A stretch of DNA of 64,000 nt from an uncultured Synergistales bacterium (GTDB lineage: Bacteria > Synergistota > Synergistia > Synergistales > Aminobacteriaceae), in contig CAJOCL010000001.1 in assembly GCA_905233565.1 (NCBI GenBank), positions 124,001 to 188,000 on the forward strand. Direction: 5' to 3'. Made by a program: the position numbers and the translations under genes. The notes beneath the pieces are model-generated. The model was not told the origin of the DNA. It saw only the letters and a list, made by a program, of their open reading frames with translations, and did not search any database. This document shows, piece after piece, positions 34,298-43,762 of the stretch (the stretch's first letter is position 1; each line of letters starts with the position of its first letter).

Positions 34298-35656
34298 ATG
34301 AACCTGCCTACTTTTTTAGGGGGAGTACATCCTCCTGAAGGCAAAGCCCTCACGGAAAATAAGGCCATTGAGATTTTACGGCCTGAAGATCCGCGAGAGT
34401 TCGTTTATCCGTTATCCCAGCATATCGGTGCGCCGTGTTCTCCTGTTGTTGCGAAGGGTGATTCTGTACTTGCAGGACAGAAAATCGCTGATACTGACGC
34501 TTTTGTTTCAGCCCCGATATTCTCCGCTGTATCAGGCACAGTCAAAGAGATTGCGCCCAGAATGACCGTTTCGGGAAGTGTCGAAAACTGTATAGTCATT
34601 GAGAGCGACGGGAAATATTCACCGGCTCCCTCGCTTCTTGACGAACTCGGACACAAGCCCCAGCCGTCAGAATATATCAAGCTGATACGTTCAGCCGGCA
34701 TTGTCGGAATGGGCGGAGCATGTTTCCCGACGCACGTAAAACTTTCACCGCCTAAAGACCGCGTTATTAAGTGGCTGATTGTAAACGCTGCTGAATGTGA
34801 ACCGTATTTAAGCTGTGATAACAGGCTCATGATTGAAAGTCCTGACGAAATTATTAGGGGATTGGGCTACGTTCTTGAAATTTTCCCGGAAGCTCAGGGA
34901 GTTATTGCAATTGAAAACAACAAGCCTGAAGCTATAGCGACAATGACGGAGCATAACAAGAATCCCAGAATTAAGATCATGCCTCACAAGGTCAAATATC
35001 CTCAGGGTGCAGAAAAAATGTTAATCTGGTCGGTAACTGGCCAGGAAATTCCGTTAGTTCCTGCATTGCCCGCAGATGTCGGCTGTATCCTGCTGAATAC
35101 CCGTACGGCGTGGCATATCTGCAAGGCTGTTGAAGAGGGAAAGCCCGTAACCGAGCGCGTAATTTCAGTAACCGGCGATGCTGTTGTCGAGCCGAAAAAT
35201 GTTGAAGTTCCTCTGGGTATTCCTGTGCGTGAACTTATAAATTTCTGCGGAGGCTTCAAAGATGAGCCGGTGAAAATCATTGCGGGCGGTCCTATGATGG
35301 GGCTTGCAATGCGTTCGGTTGATGTACCCGTCGTAAAAGGAACTTCGGGAATACTTGCTTTGACCAAGAATTTAGCTTACATGGCTGAAGAGAGCGCGTG
35401 CATAAGGTGCGGAAAATGTATCGAATCATGTCCCATGCACTTAAACCCGACATTCCTTGATCATGCGGTCAGGCGCAGGGATTACGAAACTTTCGAGGCA
35501 TTTAACGGCATGAACTGCATTGAGTGTGGCTGCTGTACGTATAACTGCCCGGCTTCGAGATTCTTAACTCAGACCTGCAAAGAAGGAAAAGCGGCCGTCA
35601 ATGCTGCAAGACGGAAGGCAGCAGCTCAGGCTAAAGCGAAACAGGAGGCGAAATAA
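34298..35656 (+). CDS. rnfC: Rnf complex subunit C (NADH-binding, FeS)
   Basis: Peripheral subunit of the ferredoxin:NAD+ oxidoreductase (Rnf), which couples electron flow to ion pumping. The protein has 452 residues. An N-terminal domain with VHPPEGKALTENKAI and the NADH/FMN-binding block GIVGMGGACFPTHVKL precedes NAAECEPYLSCDNRL, and two [4Fe-4S] motifs lie near the C-terminus: CIRCGKCIESCPMHLNP and CIECGCCTYNCPASR. The C-terminal tail is short and Ala/Lys-rich, like that of Clostridium and Thermotoga proteins and unlike the long enteric tail. First gene of rnfCDGEAB; RBS GAGAGGGG is about 12 bases upstream. Confidence 0.96.
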   Translation: MNLPTFLGGVHPPEGKALTENKAIEILRPEDPREFVYPLSQHIGAPCSPVVAKGDSVLAGQKIADTDAFVSAPIFSAVSGTVKEIAPRMTVSGSVENCIVIESDGKYSPAPSLLDELGHKPQPSEYIKLIRSAGIVGMGGACFPTHVKLSPPKDRVIKWLIVNAAECEPYLSCDNRLMIESPDEIIRGLGYVLEIFPEAQGVIAIENNKPEAIATMTEHNKNPRIKIMPHKVKYPQGAEKMLIWSVTGQEIPLVPALPADVGCILLNTRTAWHICKAVEEGKPVTERVISVTGDAVVEPKNVEVPLGIPVRELINFCGGFKDEPVKIIAGGPMMGLAMRSVDVPVVKGTSGILALTKNLAYMAEESACIRCGKCIESCPMHLNPTFLDHAVRRRDYETFEAFNGMNCIECGCCTYNCPASRFLTQTCKEGKAAVNAARRKAAAQAKAKQEAK

Positions 35657-35661
35657 TCATC

Positions 35662-36609
35662 ATGTCAGCAAAACTTGTAGTATCATCATCACCTCATGTG
35701 CATTCAGATTTCAGCACTCAGAAAATTATGTGCATGGTCATTCTCTCGCTTATTCCTGCGGGAATTATGGGCGTTTATTTTCTTGGCCTGAGATCCCTAG
35801 CGGTCATAGCGGCCTGCATAGTTGCCTGTGTCCTGAGCGAATGGGCATGGCAAAAATTCGTTATGCACAAGAAAAGCACCGTATCAGACCTTTCAGCCGT
35901 AGTTACGGGGCTTCTGCTTGCTTATAACCTGCCTCCCACAATGCCAATATGGATGGCAGTATGCGGAAGTATCTTCGCAATAATCATAGTCAAGCAGTTT
36001 TACGGCGGAATCGGCGGAAACATCGTAAACCCTGCATTAGCAGCAAGGGCAATGATGCTTATCTCATGGCCGACAGCAATGACTACATGGACATTAAACG
36101 GAATTTCAGGAGCAACGCCCTTAGCGGCCATGAAAGCAGGCCAGACGGTTAATCTATCAGTCTGGAACATGATGGCCGGAAACATGGGAGGCTGTATCGG
36201 CGAGACATGCTCAATTTTATTGATACTCGGCGGATTGTATTTAATCTGGGAGGAAGTCATTTCGTGGCGTATTCCCGTAGTTTATATTGCAACAACGGCG
36301 ATACTTGCATCGCTTTTCGGTCACGGAAGTGCTTTATGTGAAATTCTGACGGGCGGTCTTTTAATCGGAGCATTTTTCATGGCTACGGATTACACGACAT
36401 CGCCGATGACTGCTAAGGGACAGTATATTTACGCGTTCGGCTGCGGACTTCTCACGGCTTTGATAAGAACGTGGGGCGGTTATCCTGAAGGCGTATCGTT
36501 CTCAATTTTAATAATGAATGTTGCAGTACCGTTAATCGACATGTACACCGAACCGAGAACTTTGGGCGCACCTAAAAGCAATTTCTTTAAGAGAATGGGG
36601 GGCAAGTAG
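35662..36609 (+). CDS. rnfD: Rnf complex subunit D (covalent-FMN membrane subunit)
   Basis: Integral membrane subunit of 315 residues and part of the ion-translocating core. The covalent FMN attachment region is visible as ATDYTTSPMT (about residue 240); GGIGGNIVNPALAARAMMLISWP is the conserved membrane loop. Several hydrophobic segments follow a cytoplasmic N-terminus (SSSPHVHSDFSTQKIMC). It follows rnfC after five bases and precedes rnfG by two, as expected for one transcript. Confidence 0.96.
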   Translation: MSAKLVVSSSPHVHSDFSTQKIMCMVILSLIPAGIMGVYFLGLRSLAVIAACIVACVLSEWAWQKFVMHKKSTVSDLSAVVTGLLLAYNLPPTMPIWMAVCGSIFAIIIVKQFYGGIGGNIVNPALAARAMMLISWPTAMTTWTLNGISGATPLAAMKAGQTVNLSVWNMMAGNMGGCIGETCSILLILGGLYLIWEEVISWRIPVVYIATTAILASLFGHGSALCEILTGGLLIGAFFMATDYTTSPMTAKGQYIYAFGCGLLTALIRTWGGYPEGVSFSILIMNVAVPLIDMYTEPRTLGAPKSNFFKRMGGK

Positions 36610-36611
36610 AG

Positions 36612-37217
36612 ATGTCAGAAGAAGTAAAAAATGACAAAGTATCTTTCAGCGATGTAATGAAAAAAGCCCTTCATTTAGGGGGAACGTTATTCGCCGTAAC
36701 AGCGGTAACAGGACTTATTCTCGGGCTTGTCGAGAACATAACTTCAAAGGCAATTCTTCAGGCCGAAATTGAAGCCCGCAACGAGGCTTTCAGAATCGTT
36801 ATGCCGTCAGCAAAGAATTTCGAGGAAGTAAAAGCCGAAGAAGATTCATTTGTTACTGCCGTAGTTAAAGGGACGGCCGATTCAGGTCTTGAGGGCTGGT
36901 GCATTTCCGTAAATTCAAAAGGTTACGGCGGTTTATTGAATTTTGTTGTCGGTATAACTAAGGACGGAGTTGTTAAAGCAATAAATATCTTGAATCATTC
37001 AGAAACTCCCGGACTTGGCGCGAAGTCAACAGAGCCTGAATTTTACGGCCAGTTTGCAGAAAGAGAGAAGTTTCCGCTCACAGTCGTTAAGGGCAGCACG
37101 TCAGCCCCTGACGAGATAGTGGCAATATCAGGAGCAACAATAACATCAAATGCAGTAGTCAGCGGAGTTAATGCGGCAGTTGAATACTGGAGAAAAAATC
37201 TAAAGGGGGCTGAGTAG
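36612..37217 (+). CDS. rnfG: Rnf complex subunit G (covalent-FMN periplasmic domain)
   Basis: Membrane-anchored, mostly periplasmic subunit, 201 residues, with FMN covalently attached by phosphodiester bond to Thr in a SGAT-x-T motif, seen here as ISGATITSNAVVSGV. One membrane helix near the N-terminus (HLGGTLFAVTAVTGLILGLV) precedes the FMN-binding domain with GYGGLLNFVVGI and HSETPGLGAKSTEPEF. It passes electrons between the D and C/B parts of the complex. The next start is one base downstream. Confidence 0.96.
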   Translation: MSEEVKNDKVSFSDVMKKALHLGGTLFAVTAVTGLILGLVENITSKAILQAEIEARNEAFRIVMPSAKNFEEVKAEEDSFVTAVVKGTADSGLEGWCISVNSKGYGGLLNFVVGITKDGVVKAINILNHSETPGLGAKSTEPEFYGQFAEREKFPLTVVKGSTSAPDEIVAISGATITSNAVVSGVNAAVEYWRKNLKGAE

Positions 37218-37218
37218 C

Positions 37219-37935
37219 TTGAGTCAGGGAAAAATAAAAATCATTGCTAACGGCATACTTGCGGACAATCCGACATTCGTTCAGTGTATAGGACTATGCC
37301 CGACGCTTGCGGTTACGACAAGTGTTGCTAACGGCTTGGGAATGGGTATCGCTGCAACGTTCGTTCTGGTAGCGTCAAACATAGTAATATCTCTTCTCCG
37401 TAAGATAGTGCCGGATGAAGTCCGTATCCCGATTTTTATCGTTGTAATAGCAGGTTTCGTTACTGTCATTGAGTTTATGATGAAGGGATTTGCGCCCGAG
37501 TTAAACAGGTCTCTGGGAATATTTATCCCGTTAATTGTCGTAAACTGTATCATTCTTGCACGTGCTGAGGCCTTTGCTTCAAAGAACGGAGTTTTTGATT
37601 CGGCACTTGACGGCATAGGAATGGGATTCGGTTTCACGATCGCTTTAATGTTTTTGGGATCAATCCGCGAGATACTCGGGTCAGGTACGTTTTTCGGAAA
37701 TCCCGTAGTCAGCTTTGAACCTGCATTGTTAATCGTCCTTGCACCGGGCGGATTTATAGTTCTTGGAATCTGCATGGGAGCTTTCAGGGCGTTACAGGCA
37801 AGGGCGGCGAGAATGAAGGGGCTGGGCGCGACACCTGCTGAGGCAAGGCCGATGGGCTGCGGAGCGTGCATAATGGCGAAATTCTGCGCAAAGAGTGCCG
37901 AAGACGCTTCAAAATGCGAGGAGGCGAAATCGTAA
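37219..37935 (+). CDS. rnfE: Rnf complex subunit E (membrane subunit)
   Basis: Integral membrane subunit with about six helices, 238 residues. It begins with TTG (LSQGKIKIIANG), supported by an AAGGGGGC site just upstream. Family segments are NPTFVQCIGLCPTLAVTTS and the membrane loop FIPLIVVNCIILARAEAFASKN, which mirrors rnfA since the two subunits are homologous. The C-terminal tail (MGCGACIMAKFCAKSAEDA) carries extra Cys residues beyond the last helix; this is often seen in Clostridium-type RnfE, and its role is unclear. Stop and the ATG of rnfA are adjacent. Confidence 0.95.
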   Translation: MSQGKIKIIANGILADNPTFVQCIGLCPTLAVTTSVANGLGMGIAATFVLVASNIVISLLRKIVPDEVRIPIFIVVIAGFVTVIEFMMKGFAPELNRSLGIFIPLIVVNCIILARAEAFASKNGVFDSALDGIGMGFGFTIALMFLGSIREILGSGTFFGNPVVSFEPALLIVLAPGGFIVLGICMGAFRALQARAARMKGLGATPAEARPMGCGACIMAKFCAKSAEDASKCEEAKS

Positions 37936-38523
37936 ATGTCAATTACAGAATTATTCCTGCTTTTCATAAGCTCAATATTCGTACACAATATATTGCTTTC
38001 ACGTTTCTTGGGGTGCTGTCCGTTTATGGGAGTAAGCTCTAAATTGAAGACGGCTCAGGGAATGGGTGCCGCTGTCGTATTCGTAATAATGCTTGCATCG
38101 CTCATGACATGGATTACGTATAACTATCTTTTAGTACCCTTGCACCTTGAGTATTTATACACTCTTTCGTTTATACTCGTAATTGCGGCGTTGGTGCAGT
38201 TTGTTGAACTTGCGCTGAAAAAATTAAATCCCGTTCTTTATAAATCGCTGGGAATATTCCTCCCGCTGATTACGACTAACTGTGCAGTTTTAGGCGTTGC
38301 GGTTCTTAACATGAATGAGGGTTACGGATTGGCTGCCTCGCTCGTAAACGCTTTAGGCTCATCACTGGGATTCCTGCTGGCAATCTCATTAATGGCCGGA
38401 ATACGTGAAAGAATCGAGACGAACGAGGGCATTCCCGACAGCCTTCAGGGTCTGCCTATGGCTTTGATAACAGCCGGCTTGATGTCAATAGCCTTCATGG
38501 GCTTCACGGGAATCATAAAATAA
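37936..38523 (+). CDS. rnfA: Rnf complex subunit A (membrane subunit)
   Basis: Integral membrane subunit of 195 residues, homologous to RnfE and NqrE. The first-helix motif NILLSRFLGCCPFMG carries the conserved Cys, and FLPLITTNCAVLGVAVLNMNE carries the second; in the homologous NqrD/E pair such Cys residues hold an iron-sulfur centre between the membrane subunits. The ion-translocation path is formed with RnfE and RnfD. Its ATG directly follows the rnfE stop. Confidence 0.96.
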   Translation: MSITELFLLFISSIFVHNILLSRFLGCCPFMGVSSKLKTAQGMGAAVVFVIMLASLMTWITYNYLLVPLHLEYLYTLSFILVIAALVQFVELALKKLNPVLYKSLGIFLPLITTNCAVLGVAVLNMNEGYGLAASLVNALGSSLGFLLAISLMAGIRERIETNEGIPDSLQGLPMALITAGLMSIAFMGFTGIIK

Positions 38524-38541
38524 CAAGGGGAGGCTTTGAAC

Positions 38542-39375
38542 ATGAACGTATTACATGTAATGGTAACGCCGCTTGCATTAATGGGAATAATGGGCGGTGT
38601 ATTCGGTGTTTTGCTTGCTATAGCGTCAATAGCCTTCAGGGTACATCAGGATGAGAGAATCGGGCTGATACGTGCTGCCCTGCCCGGAGCGAACTGCGGG
38701 GGCTGCGGTTATCCCGGCTGCGACGGTTACGCGTCAGGAGTTGTCAATGAAGGTGCGCCCGTGAACAAATGCAGCGTAGGCGGTGCAAAAGTTTCGGAAA
38801 TAATTGCGTCAATAATGGGCGTTGAAGCCGGAGCAAGCGTCCCTATGCGTGCATTCCTGAAATGCAAGGGAACTTGTGAGGCATCGCCGAGACAGTTAAT
38901 CTATGACGGCATAAATGACTGCAAGAGTGCCGCAGTAATTCCCGGCGGTTCGCCTAATTCATGCCCGTTCGGCTGCATAGGCTTGGGGACATGCGTAAGC
39001 GTCTGCCAGTTCGGCGCGCTCTCAATGGGTGATGACGGACTGCCGAAAGTTGACGTTTCAAAATGCGTTGGCTGCGGTGCATGTGTCGAAAACTGCCCGA
39101 AGGGAATATTTACCCTTGTCCCTGCAACTGCTGATATTATTGTAGCCTGTAACTCTCATTGGAGAGGCCCGGCGGTTAAAACCGTCTGCAGTGCCGGCTG
39201 TATCGGCTGCGGAGTATGCGCGAAAGTCTGCCCGTCTCAGGCAATCGAAATCGTTAATAATCTGGCAGTCATCGATCAGAACAAGTGCATAAAGTGCGGA
39301 AAATGCGCCCAGAGATGTCCGGCAAAATGTATAAAGACCGGAGAGTCTTTCAGCGTTATGGAAAAATCAGCATAA
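38542..39375 (+). CDS. rnfB: Rnf complex subunit B (ferredoxin-type FeS subunit)
   Basis: Cytoplasmic-facing subunit that receives electrons from ferredoxin. I chose the ATG at 38542 because AGGGGAGG ends about eight bases before it; an upstream TTG (38536) is too near. After one membrane helix (LHVMVTPLALMGIMGGVFGVLL) comes the Cys-rich domain NCGGCGYPGCDGYASGVVNEG, then CKGTC and several [4Fe-4S] ferredoxin motifs: CPFGCIGLGTCVSVC, CVGCGACVENCPKGI, CIGCGVCAKVCPSQA and CIKCGKCAQRCPAKC. The 277-residue form with multiple clusters matches Clostridium-type RnfB. Last gene of the operon, with a terminator behind. Confidence 0.96.
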   Translation: MNVLHVMVTPLALMGIMGGVFGVLLAIASIAFRVHQDERIGLIRAALPGANCGGCGYPGCDGYASGVVNEGAPVNKCSVGGAKVSEIIASIMGVEAGASVPMRAFLKCKGTCEASPRQLIYDGINDCKSAAVIPGGSPNSCPFGCIGLGTCVSVCQFGALSMGDDGLPKVDVSKCVGCGACVENCPKGIFTLVPATADIIVACNSHWRGPAVKTVCSAGCIGCGVCAKVCPSQAIEIVNNLAVIDQNKCIKCGKCAQRCPAKCIKTGESFSVMEKSA

Positions 39376-39395
39376 TTTTTTTGAAAAAAATAAAA

Positions 39396-39433
39396 ACCCT
39401 GTCCGTGAAATTTTTCGGGCAGGGTCTTTTTTT
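39396..39433. terminator. Terminator between the rnf operon and the RND pump
   Basis: Ten-pair stem ACCCTGTCCG (39396-39405) with CGGGCAGGGT (39416-39425), loop of ten, then CTTTTTTT. The other strand ends in TTTTTATTTTTTT, so it can stop both converging operons. Confidence 0.88.
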
Positions 39434-39440
39434 ACTCGTT

Positions 39441-42400
39441 TTATTCTTTTTTATCGTCAGGGCATGGAACGTTATACGCAATGGCCGTCATAACGGGAAC
39501 AACAAGCAGCGTCAGTATGGTACTCACCGTCAAGCCTGCCATAATGGTTACGGCCATAGACCCGAACATAATATCCCAGATTAAAGGGAACATTCCTAAA
39601 ACCGTAGTTATTGCCGACATTGATACGGGTCTGAGCCTTGATATTCCGTCTTCAACTATAGCTTCGTACTTGTCCCGTCCTGCTGCAAAATCCGCGCTCA
39701 CCTGATCAAGCAGTACAATCGTGTTTTTCGCAAGCATTCCGATGAGTGAAAGCAATCCTACGATGGCCATGAAGCTCACGTCCATTCCTGCAGCCCATAA
39801 GCCTAAAACAACGCCGATTAATATCAACGGCAATGAAAGGAATATTATTATTGTCTGCCTGAAAGCGTTGAACAGGAACACCATTATTATAAACATGATT
39901 AATATTGCTGACGGGAAAGCTACCGCCATTCCGGCTATTGACTCGTCAGAAAGTTCCCTCTCTCCGCCCCATTCAATCGAATATCCTAAAGGCAGCTTTA
40001 TCGCTTCAATTTCAGGCTTTATTCTCGCTATCATTGAGTCCGCGTTTTTTCCGAATTTGACCTCGCTCATCGCCGTTATCATTCTGCTTCTGTCCCTGTG
40101 AATTATGATATTGTCTTCAAATACAGTATCAAGTTCCGTAAAAACTGTTCCTAACGGTACTGATTTGTTGATTGTCGGTGACCAGACGAGAAGCGAGCTT
40201 AAAAGTGAAATATTATTGCGCTCTTCGGGCTTGAAAGCGGCAGTTATTGCCAAAGATTTATCGCCTTCCCTGAATGCTCCGATTGTAGCTCCTGTTGTTG
40301 CCATCTGCATTGACATGTTTATGAGGGGACGGCCGAGACCTAAATTCTGCATCTGGTCTTTGAGAATTTTCGGGCGTATGACTTCGACACGTTCGCGCCA
40401 GTCCGTTCTCCTAAATTGAGATGAGCCGTCGCGTTCCATGATTTCGAGTGCCTGTTTTGCAAGCCATCTTAAAGTATCGGGATCATTTCCGTAAAATCTC
40501 ACGCCTATTTTTTCGCTCATTCCGCTGCCCCTTGCGAAAAGCCTGCAATGTCCGTCAACTTCCGGCATATTCTGCTCAATATAAGCCTGTGCCTTCAGGA
40601 GCATGGCTCGTGTGTCTTTAGCGTCCTTCATTTCAATCATTAACTGTGAAAATGCCGTGTTGTTTTCAGGCGGCGAATATGTCAGCATGAATCTTAAACC
40701 GCCCCCGCCGACGAACTGGGATATATTGTTTACTCCTCCCTGTGATTTGATATAGTCGGCAAGTTCCTGAGTCCTCTTCTCCTGAGCCTCTATTGATGTC
40801 CCTTCCTGAGACCATAAATCAATATTGAAATAAACCGTCTCAGCGTCAGGAAAGAATGATGTCTCCATTGTTGAGAATATATACATTGATACCGTGAACA
40901 TACCTATTACGACAAAGACAGTTAAAGTTCTGTGTCTCAGGCAGCCTTCAAGAATTGACCTGTAAGCCCTGAATAAAAATCCGCCGTAAGGATCGCCGTC
41001 TTTCTTTTCGGGTTTTAACATTGCCTTGCCGAGAACGGGAGCGATTATTAACGCTGCTAACCAGCTCAGCATCATTGAAATACCGACAACCTGAAACAGG
41101 CTTTTAAGAAATTCGCCGGCCTGAGCCTTTGACAATCCTACGGGGGCAAATGCAAGAACAGCTATGAAAGTTCCGCCGAGCATCGCCCATATTGAGCCGT
41201 TCACGGAATCTGACGCAGCATCTTCGATCGTCATTCCCTTTTCAACGCCCACTAACATTCCCTCAGCGACTACTATACCGTTATCGACAAGAGAACCCAA
41301 AGCTATAATCAATGCTGCAAGCGATACGATCTGAAGGGTTATGCCCATGTAGTTCATGATTAAAAAAGTTCCTGCAACGGTTATCAACAGAACGAGGCCG
41401 ATAATCAGACCTGAACGCAATCCCATGAAAACAAGCAGAACACCGACAACTATAGCGAGCGATTCAAGAAGGTTAATGATAAAGTCGTTGACTGATTTCG
41501 TTACCTGCTCAGACTGCATATATATCGGTGTAAGTTCAATTCCAACGGGTCTGAATGCCTCAAGTTCCCTTAATCTTTTTGATACGGCTACACCCATGTT
41601 TACGACATTTCCGCCCTCAACCGTTGAAATTCCTATTGCGAGCGCAGGACGGCTGTTAAATTTCAGCTTGAAATTCTGCGGGATAACGTAATCACGCCTT
41701 ACGGTTGCGACTTCACGGAGGCGCGTTAAATTTCCCCCTGAACCGCCGATAACCAAGTCTTCAATATCTTCAACGCTTAATATTGCCCCAGTCGGTGAGA
41801 TTCTTATATACCTGTCGCCGAGCGTGATATTTCCCGTTGCTGAAAGCATATTCTGCTGTGTCAGTGCAGCAAATACCATGAGGGGCGAAATTCCAAGCGA
41901 TGACATTCTTGAAGCTGAAAACTCTATGTATACTGCTTCAGTCTGTTCACCTAAAATTTTTACGCTCGCAACTCCCGGAACAAGTACTATATTTTTCTTT
42001 AGGAAATCGGCATAATCATATAATTCTTTCATTGTATAGCCGTCCCCCACTAAGGCATAATACTGCCCGTAGACTTCACCGAAATCATTGTTAATAACTA
42101 TGGTTGTCCCTGAAGGCATGTATATTTGAGCGTCATTGACTTTCTGCCTCAGCTTGTCCCATATCTGGGGGAGCTGATCTGATGTGTATTCGTCCTTTAT
42201 GTCAACATAGATTATGGCCATTCCGGGAGTTGAACGCGATCTTATGTGCTTTATTTCGCCCATTGCCTGTATTGCGTCCTCAATCCTCGCCGTAACTTCC
42301 TGTTCAACTTCATACGCGCTTGCTCCGGGATATAACGCGCTGACTACTGCCGTCTTAATCGTAAATGAAGGGTCTTCAAGTTTTCCGATCTCGAAATACG

Positions 42401-42482
42401 CCATAACACCGCCGATTAATGTCAATAAACAAAGGAATAATATTACGTTGAATCGTTTAATGCTTGCTCTTGCAATATCCAT
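39441..42482 (-). CDS. RND-family efflux transporter, inner-membrane pump
   Basis: AcrB/MexB-class (HAE1) proton-driven pump of 1013 residues with the usual 12-helix, two-large-loop layout. Seen: ASIKRFNVILFLCLLTLIGG start, IYPGASAYEVEQEV-like loop (LYPGASAYEVEQEVTARIED), GIKHIRSRS-type porter segment, the helix-4 block SLAALIIALGSLVDNGIVVAEG with the proton-relay Asp, FAPVGLSKAQAGEFLKSL, and the second-half GLLSLIGMLAKNTIVLLDQ and RPVSMSAITTVLGMFPL. Its partner adaptor is six bases upstream. No TolC-type outer-membrane gene is near. Substrates are unknown; drugs, solvents or bile-type compounds are common for the class. Confidence 0.92.
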   Translation of the reverse strand: MDIARASIKRFNVILFLCLLTLIGGVMAYFEIGKLEDPSFTIKTAVVSALYPGASAYEVEQEVTARIEDAIQAMGEIKHIRSRSTPGMAIIYVDIKDEYTSDQLPQIWDKLRQKVNDAQIYMPSGTTIVINNDFGEVYGQYYALVGDGYTMKELYDYADFLKKNIVLVPGVASVKILGEQTEAVYIEFSASRMSSLGISPLMVFAALTQQNMLSATGNITLGDRYIRISPTGAILSVEDIEDLVIGGSGGNLTRLREVATVRRDYVIPQNFKLKFNSRPALAIGISTVEGGNVVNMGVAVSKRLRELEAFRPVGIELTPIYMQSEQVTKSVNDFIINLLESLAIVVGVLLVFMGLRSGLIIGLVLLITVAGTFLIMNYMGITLQIVSLAALIIALGSLVDNGIVVAEGMLVGVEKGMTIEDAASDSVNGSIWAMLGGTFIAVLAFAPVGLSKAQAGEFLKSLFQVVGISMMLSWLAALIIAPVLGKAMLKPEKKDGDPYGGFLFRAYRSILEGCLRHRTLTVFVVIGMFTVSMYIFSTMETSFFPDAETVYFNIDLWSQEGTSIEAQEKRTQELADYIKSQGGVNNISQFVGGGGLRFMLTYSPPENNTAFSQLMIEMKDAKDTRAMLLKAQAYIEQNMPEVDGHCRLFARGSGMSEKIGVRFYGNDPDTLRWLAKQALEIMERDGSSQFRRTDWRERVEVIRPKILKDQMQNLGLGRPLINMSMQMATTGATIGAFREGDKSLAITAAFKPEERNNISLLSSLLVWSPTINKSVPLGTVFTELDTVFEDNIIIHRDRSRMITAMSEVKFGKNADSMIARIKPEIEAIKLPLGYSIEWGGERELSDESIAGMAVAFPSAILIMFIIMVFLFNAFRQTIIIFLSLPLILIGVVLGLWAAGMDVSFMAIVGLLSLIGMLAKNTIVLLDQVSADFAAGRDKYEAIVEDGISRLRPVSMSAITTVLGMFPLIWDIMFGSMAVTIMAGLTVSTILTLLVVPVMTAIAYNVPCPDDKKE

Positions 42483-42488
42483 GATTAA

Positions 42489-43646
42489 TTATTCCTCCGA
42501 CGGCCTTACTTTCTGCCCCTCATGAAGGAAATAAACGCCTGCTGTTACGATTACGTCACCTTCACGAAGGGTATTCCCCTCAATCTCAACTGAAGCATCA
42601 TTCTGAATCTGCCCGACTTTGACGGGAACTCTTGAGACCTGGCCGACAGCGTAACGCCATACGTAATTATTTCCGTCCTCGTTCAGTATTGCCGTAACGG
42701 GGACTGAGAATTTTGCGCCGTCTTTTTCCGGGTTATTCTTTCCGCCTGAAAAATCCAGTTCAACATTCGCCGGCATTCCGGGAAGTATCCGCATATCTCT
42801 GGCTTCAGTCATTACTGCCGTAATCGGGTAAGTATTCGCTGACGTTGCCTGCGTGGCTATTTCTTTCAGAGTAAGATGAAAAGTTCTTTCGGGGACTGCC
42901 TCAAATCTCGCGTTTATTGTGAATAAATCCGCATTGTCCCTCAGTTCCCGTATACTCCTGACGTTCGGTATTGGCGCGGTGAGAATATCATTATCGGGAA
43001 TATTGAAGACTATTTCAAGAGTTTCAAGATCCTGAAGGCTGAATATAGTCTGCTTTGCCGTAACGTCCTGAAAATTTTCGACCGTCCTGTCAGCAATAAT
43101 TCCCGAAAACGGCGCACGGAGTTCAGTATCACGGAGTGCATCGCGGGCGGATTTCAGGTTTGCATTTGCGGCATTTACGGCTGCCTTCATTACTTCAACC
43201 TGAGTTTTGTACGTGTCATACTGGGATTTTGAGATTACTCTCTGTTTGTATAAATTTTCGTATCTCTTGAAATCTGCCTGAGCGTTATTGAATTGTGCCT
43301 GAGCCTGTGAAAGTGAACTTTTTGCCTGTGAAATTGCCGTGTTGAAATCTCTCGGATCAAGGGTTGCGAGAAGAGTGCCTTTTTTAACGCTGCTGCCGTT
43401 TTCCACATAAATTTTGCTTAACGTTCCCGACACTCTGAATGATAAGTCTGCGCGTTTTCCGCCCTGAACTTTGCCGAAATATCTCCGTGTAAATATTTCA
43501 TTGCCGCCCCTTAAAGTGATTATTCTGACGGGTCTTATAATTTCGGGTTCAGGTTCTTTTGTATGGTTCCGCCTCATTGTGTCAAGGCCGTAACATATAC
43601 CGGCAATTACTGCTATTCCGAATAAAATTTTGATAAAGTTTTTCAT
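42489..43646 (-). CDS. RND efflux periplasmic adaptor (membrane fusion protein)
   Basis: Periplasmic linker of the pump, 385 residues. An N-terminal membrane anchor (MKNFIKILFGIAVIAGICYG) precedes the lipoyl-like half FRVSGTLSKIYVENGSSVKKGTLLATLDPRD, a coiled-coil hairpin rich in Ala, Gln and Lys (SSLSQAQAQFNNAQADF and following), the second lipoyl half LRAPFSGIIADRTVENF, then the beta-barrel and membrane-proximal parts (AVMTEARDMRILPGMPANVELDF). It probably binds the pump and an outer-membrane channel. Co-transcribed with the pump gene. Confidence 0.92.
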   Translation of the reverse strand: MKNFIKILFGIAVIAGICYGLDTMRRNHTKEPEPEIIRPVRIITLRGGNEIFTRRYFGKVQGGKRADLSFRVSGTLSKIYVENGSSVKKGTLLATLDPRDFNTAISQAKSSLSQAQAQFNNAQADFKRYENLYKQRVISKSQYDTYKTQVEVMKAAVNAANANLKSARDALRDTELRAPFSGIIADRTVENFQDVTAKQTIFSLQDLETLEIVFNIPDNDILTAPIPNVRSIRELRDNADLFTINARFEAVPERTFHLTLKEIATQATSANTYPITAVMTEARDMRILPGMPANVELDFSGGKNNPEKDGAKFSVPVTAILNEDGNNYVWRYAVGQVSRVPVKVGQIQNDASVEIEGNTLREGDVIVTAGVYFLHEGQKVRPSEE

Positions 43647-43696
43647 TAAATCAGCCTCTCATTAAACATAATGATAAACATAAAATTAAATAATAT

Positions 43697-43733
43697 AAAA
43701 AAACTCCCCCTCTATAGTCCGCCGAGAGGGAGT
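43697..43733 (-). terminator. Terminator after the small secreted-protein gene
   Basis: Minus-strand stem ACTCCCTCT with AGAGGGGGAGT (plus 43703-43733, one bulge) followed by a run of T residues. Confidence 0.8.
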
Positions 43734-43762
43734 GAGGAAATATATACCTACCTCAAAAAATA

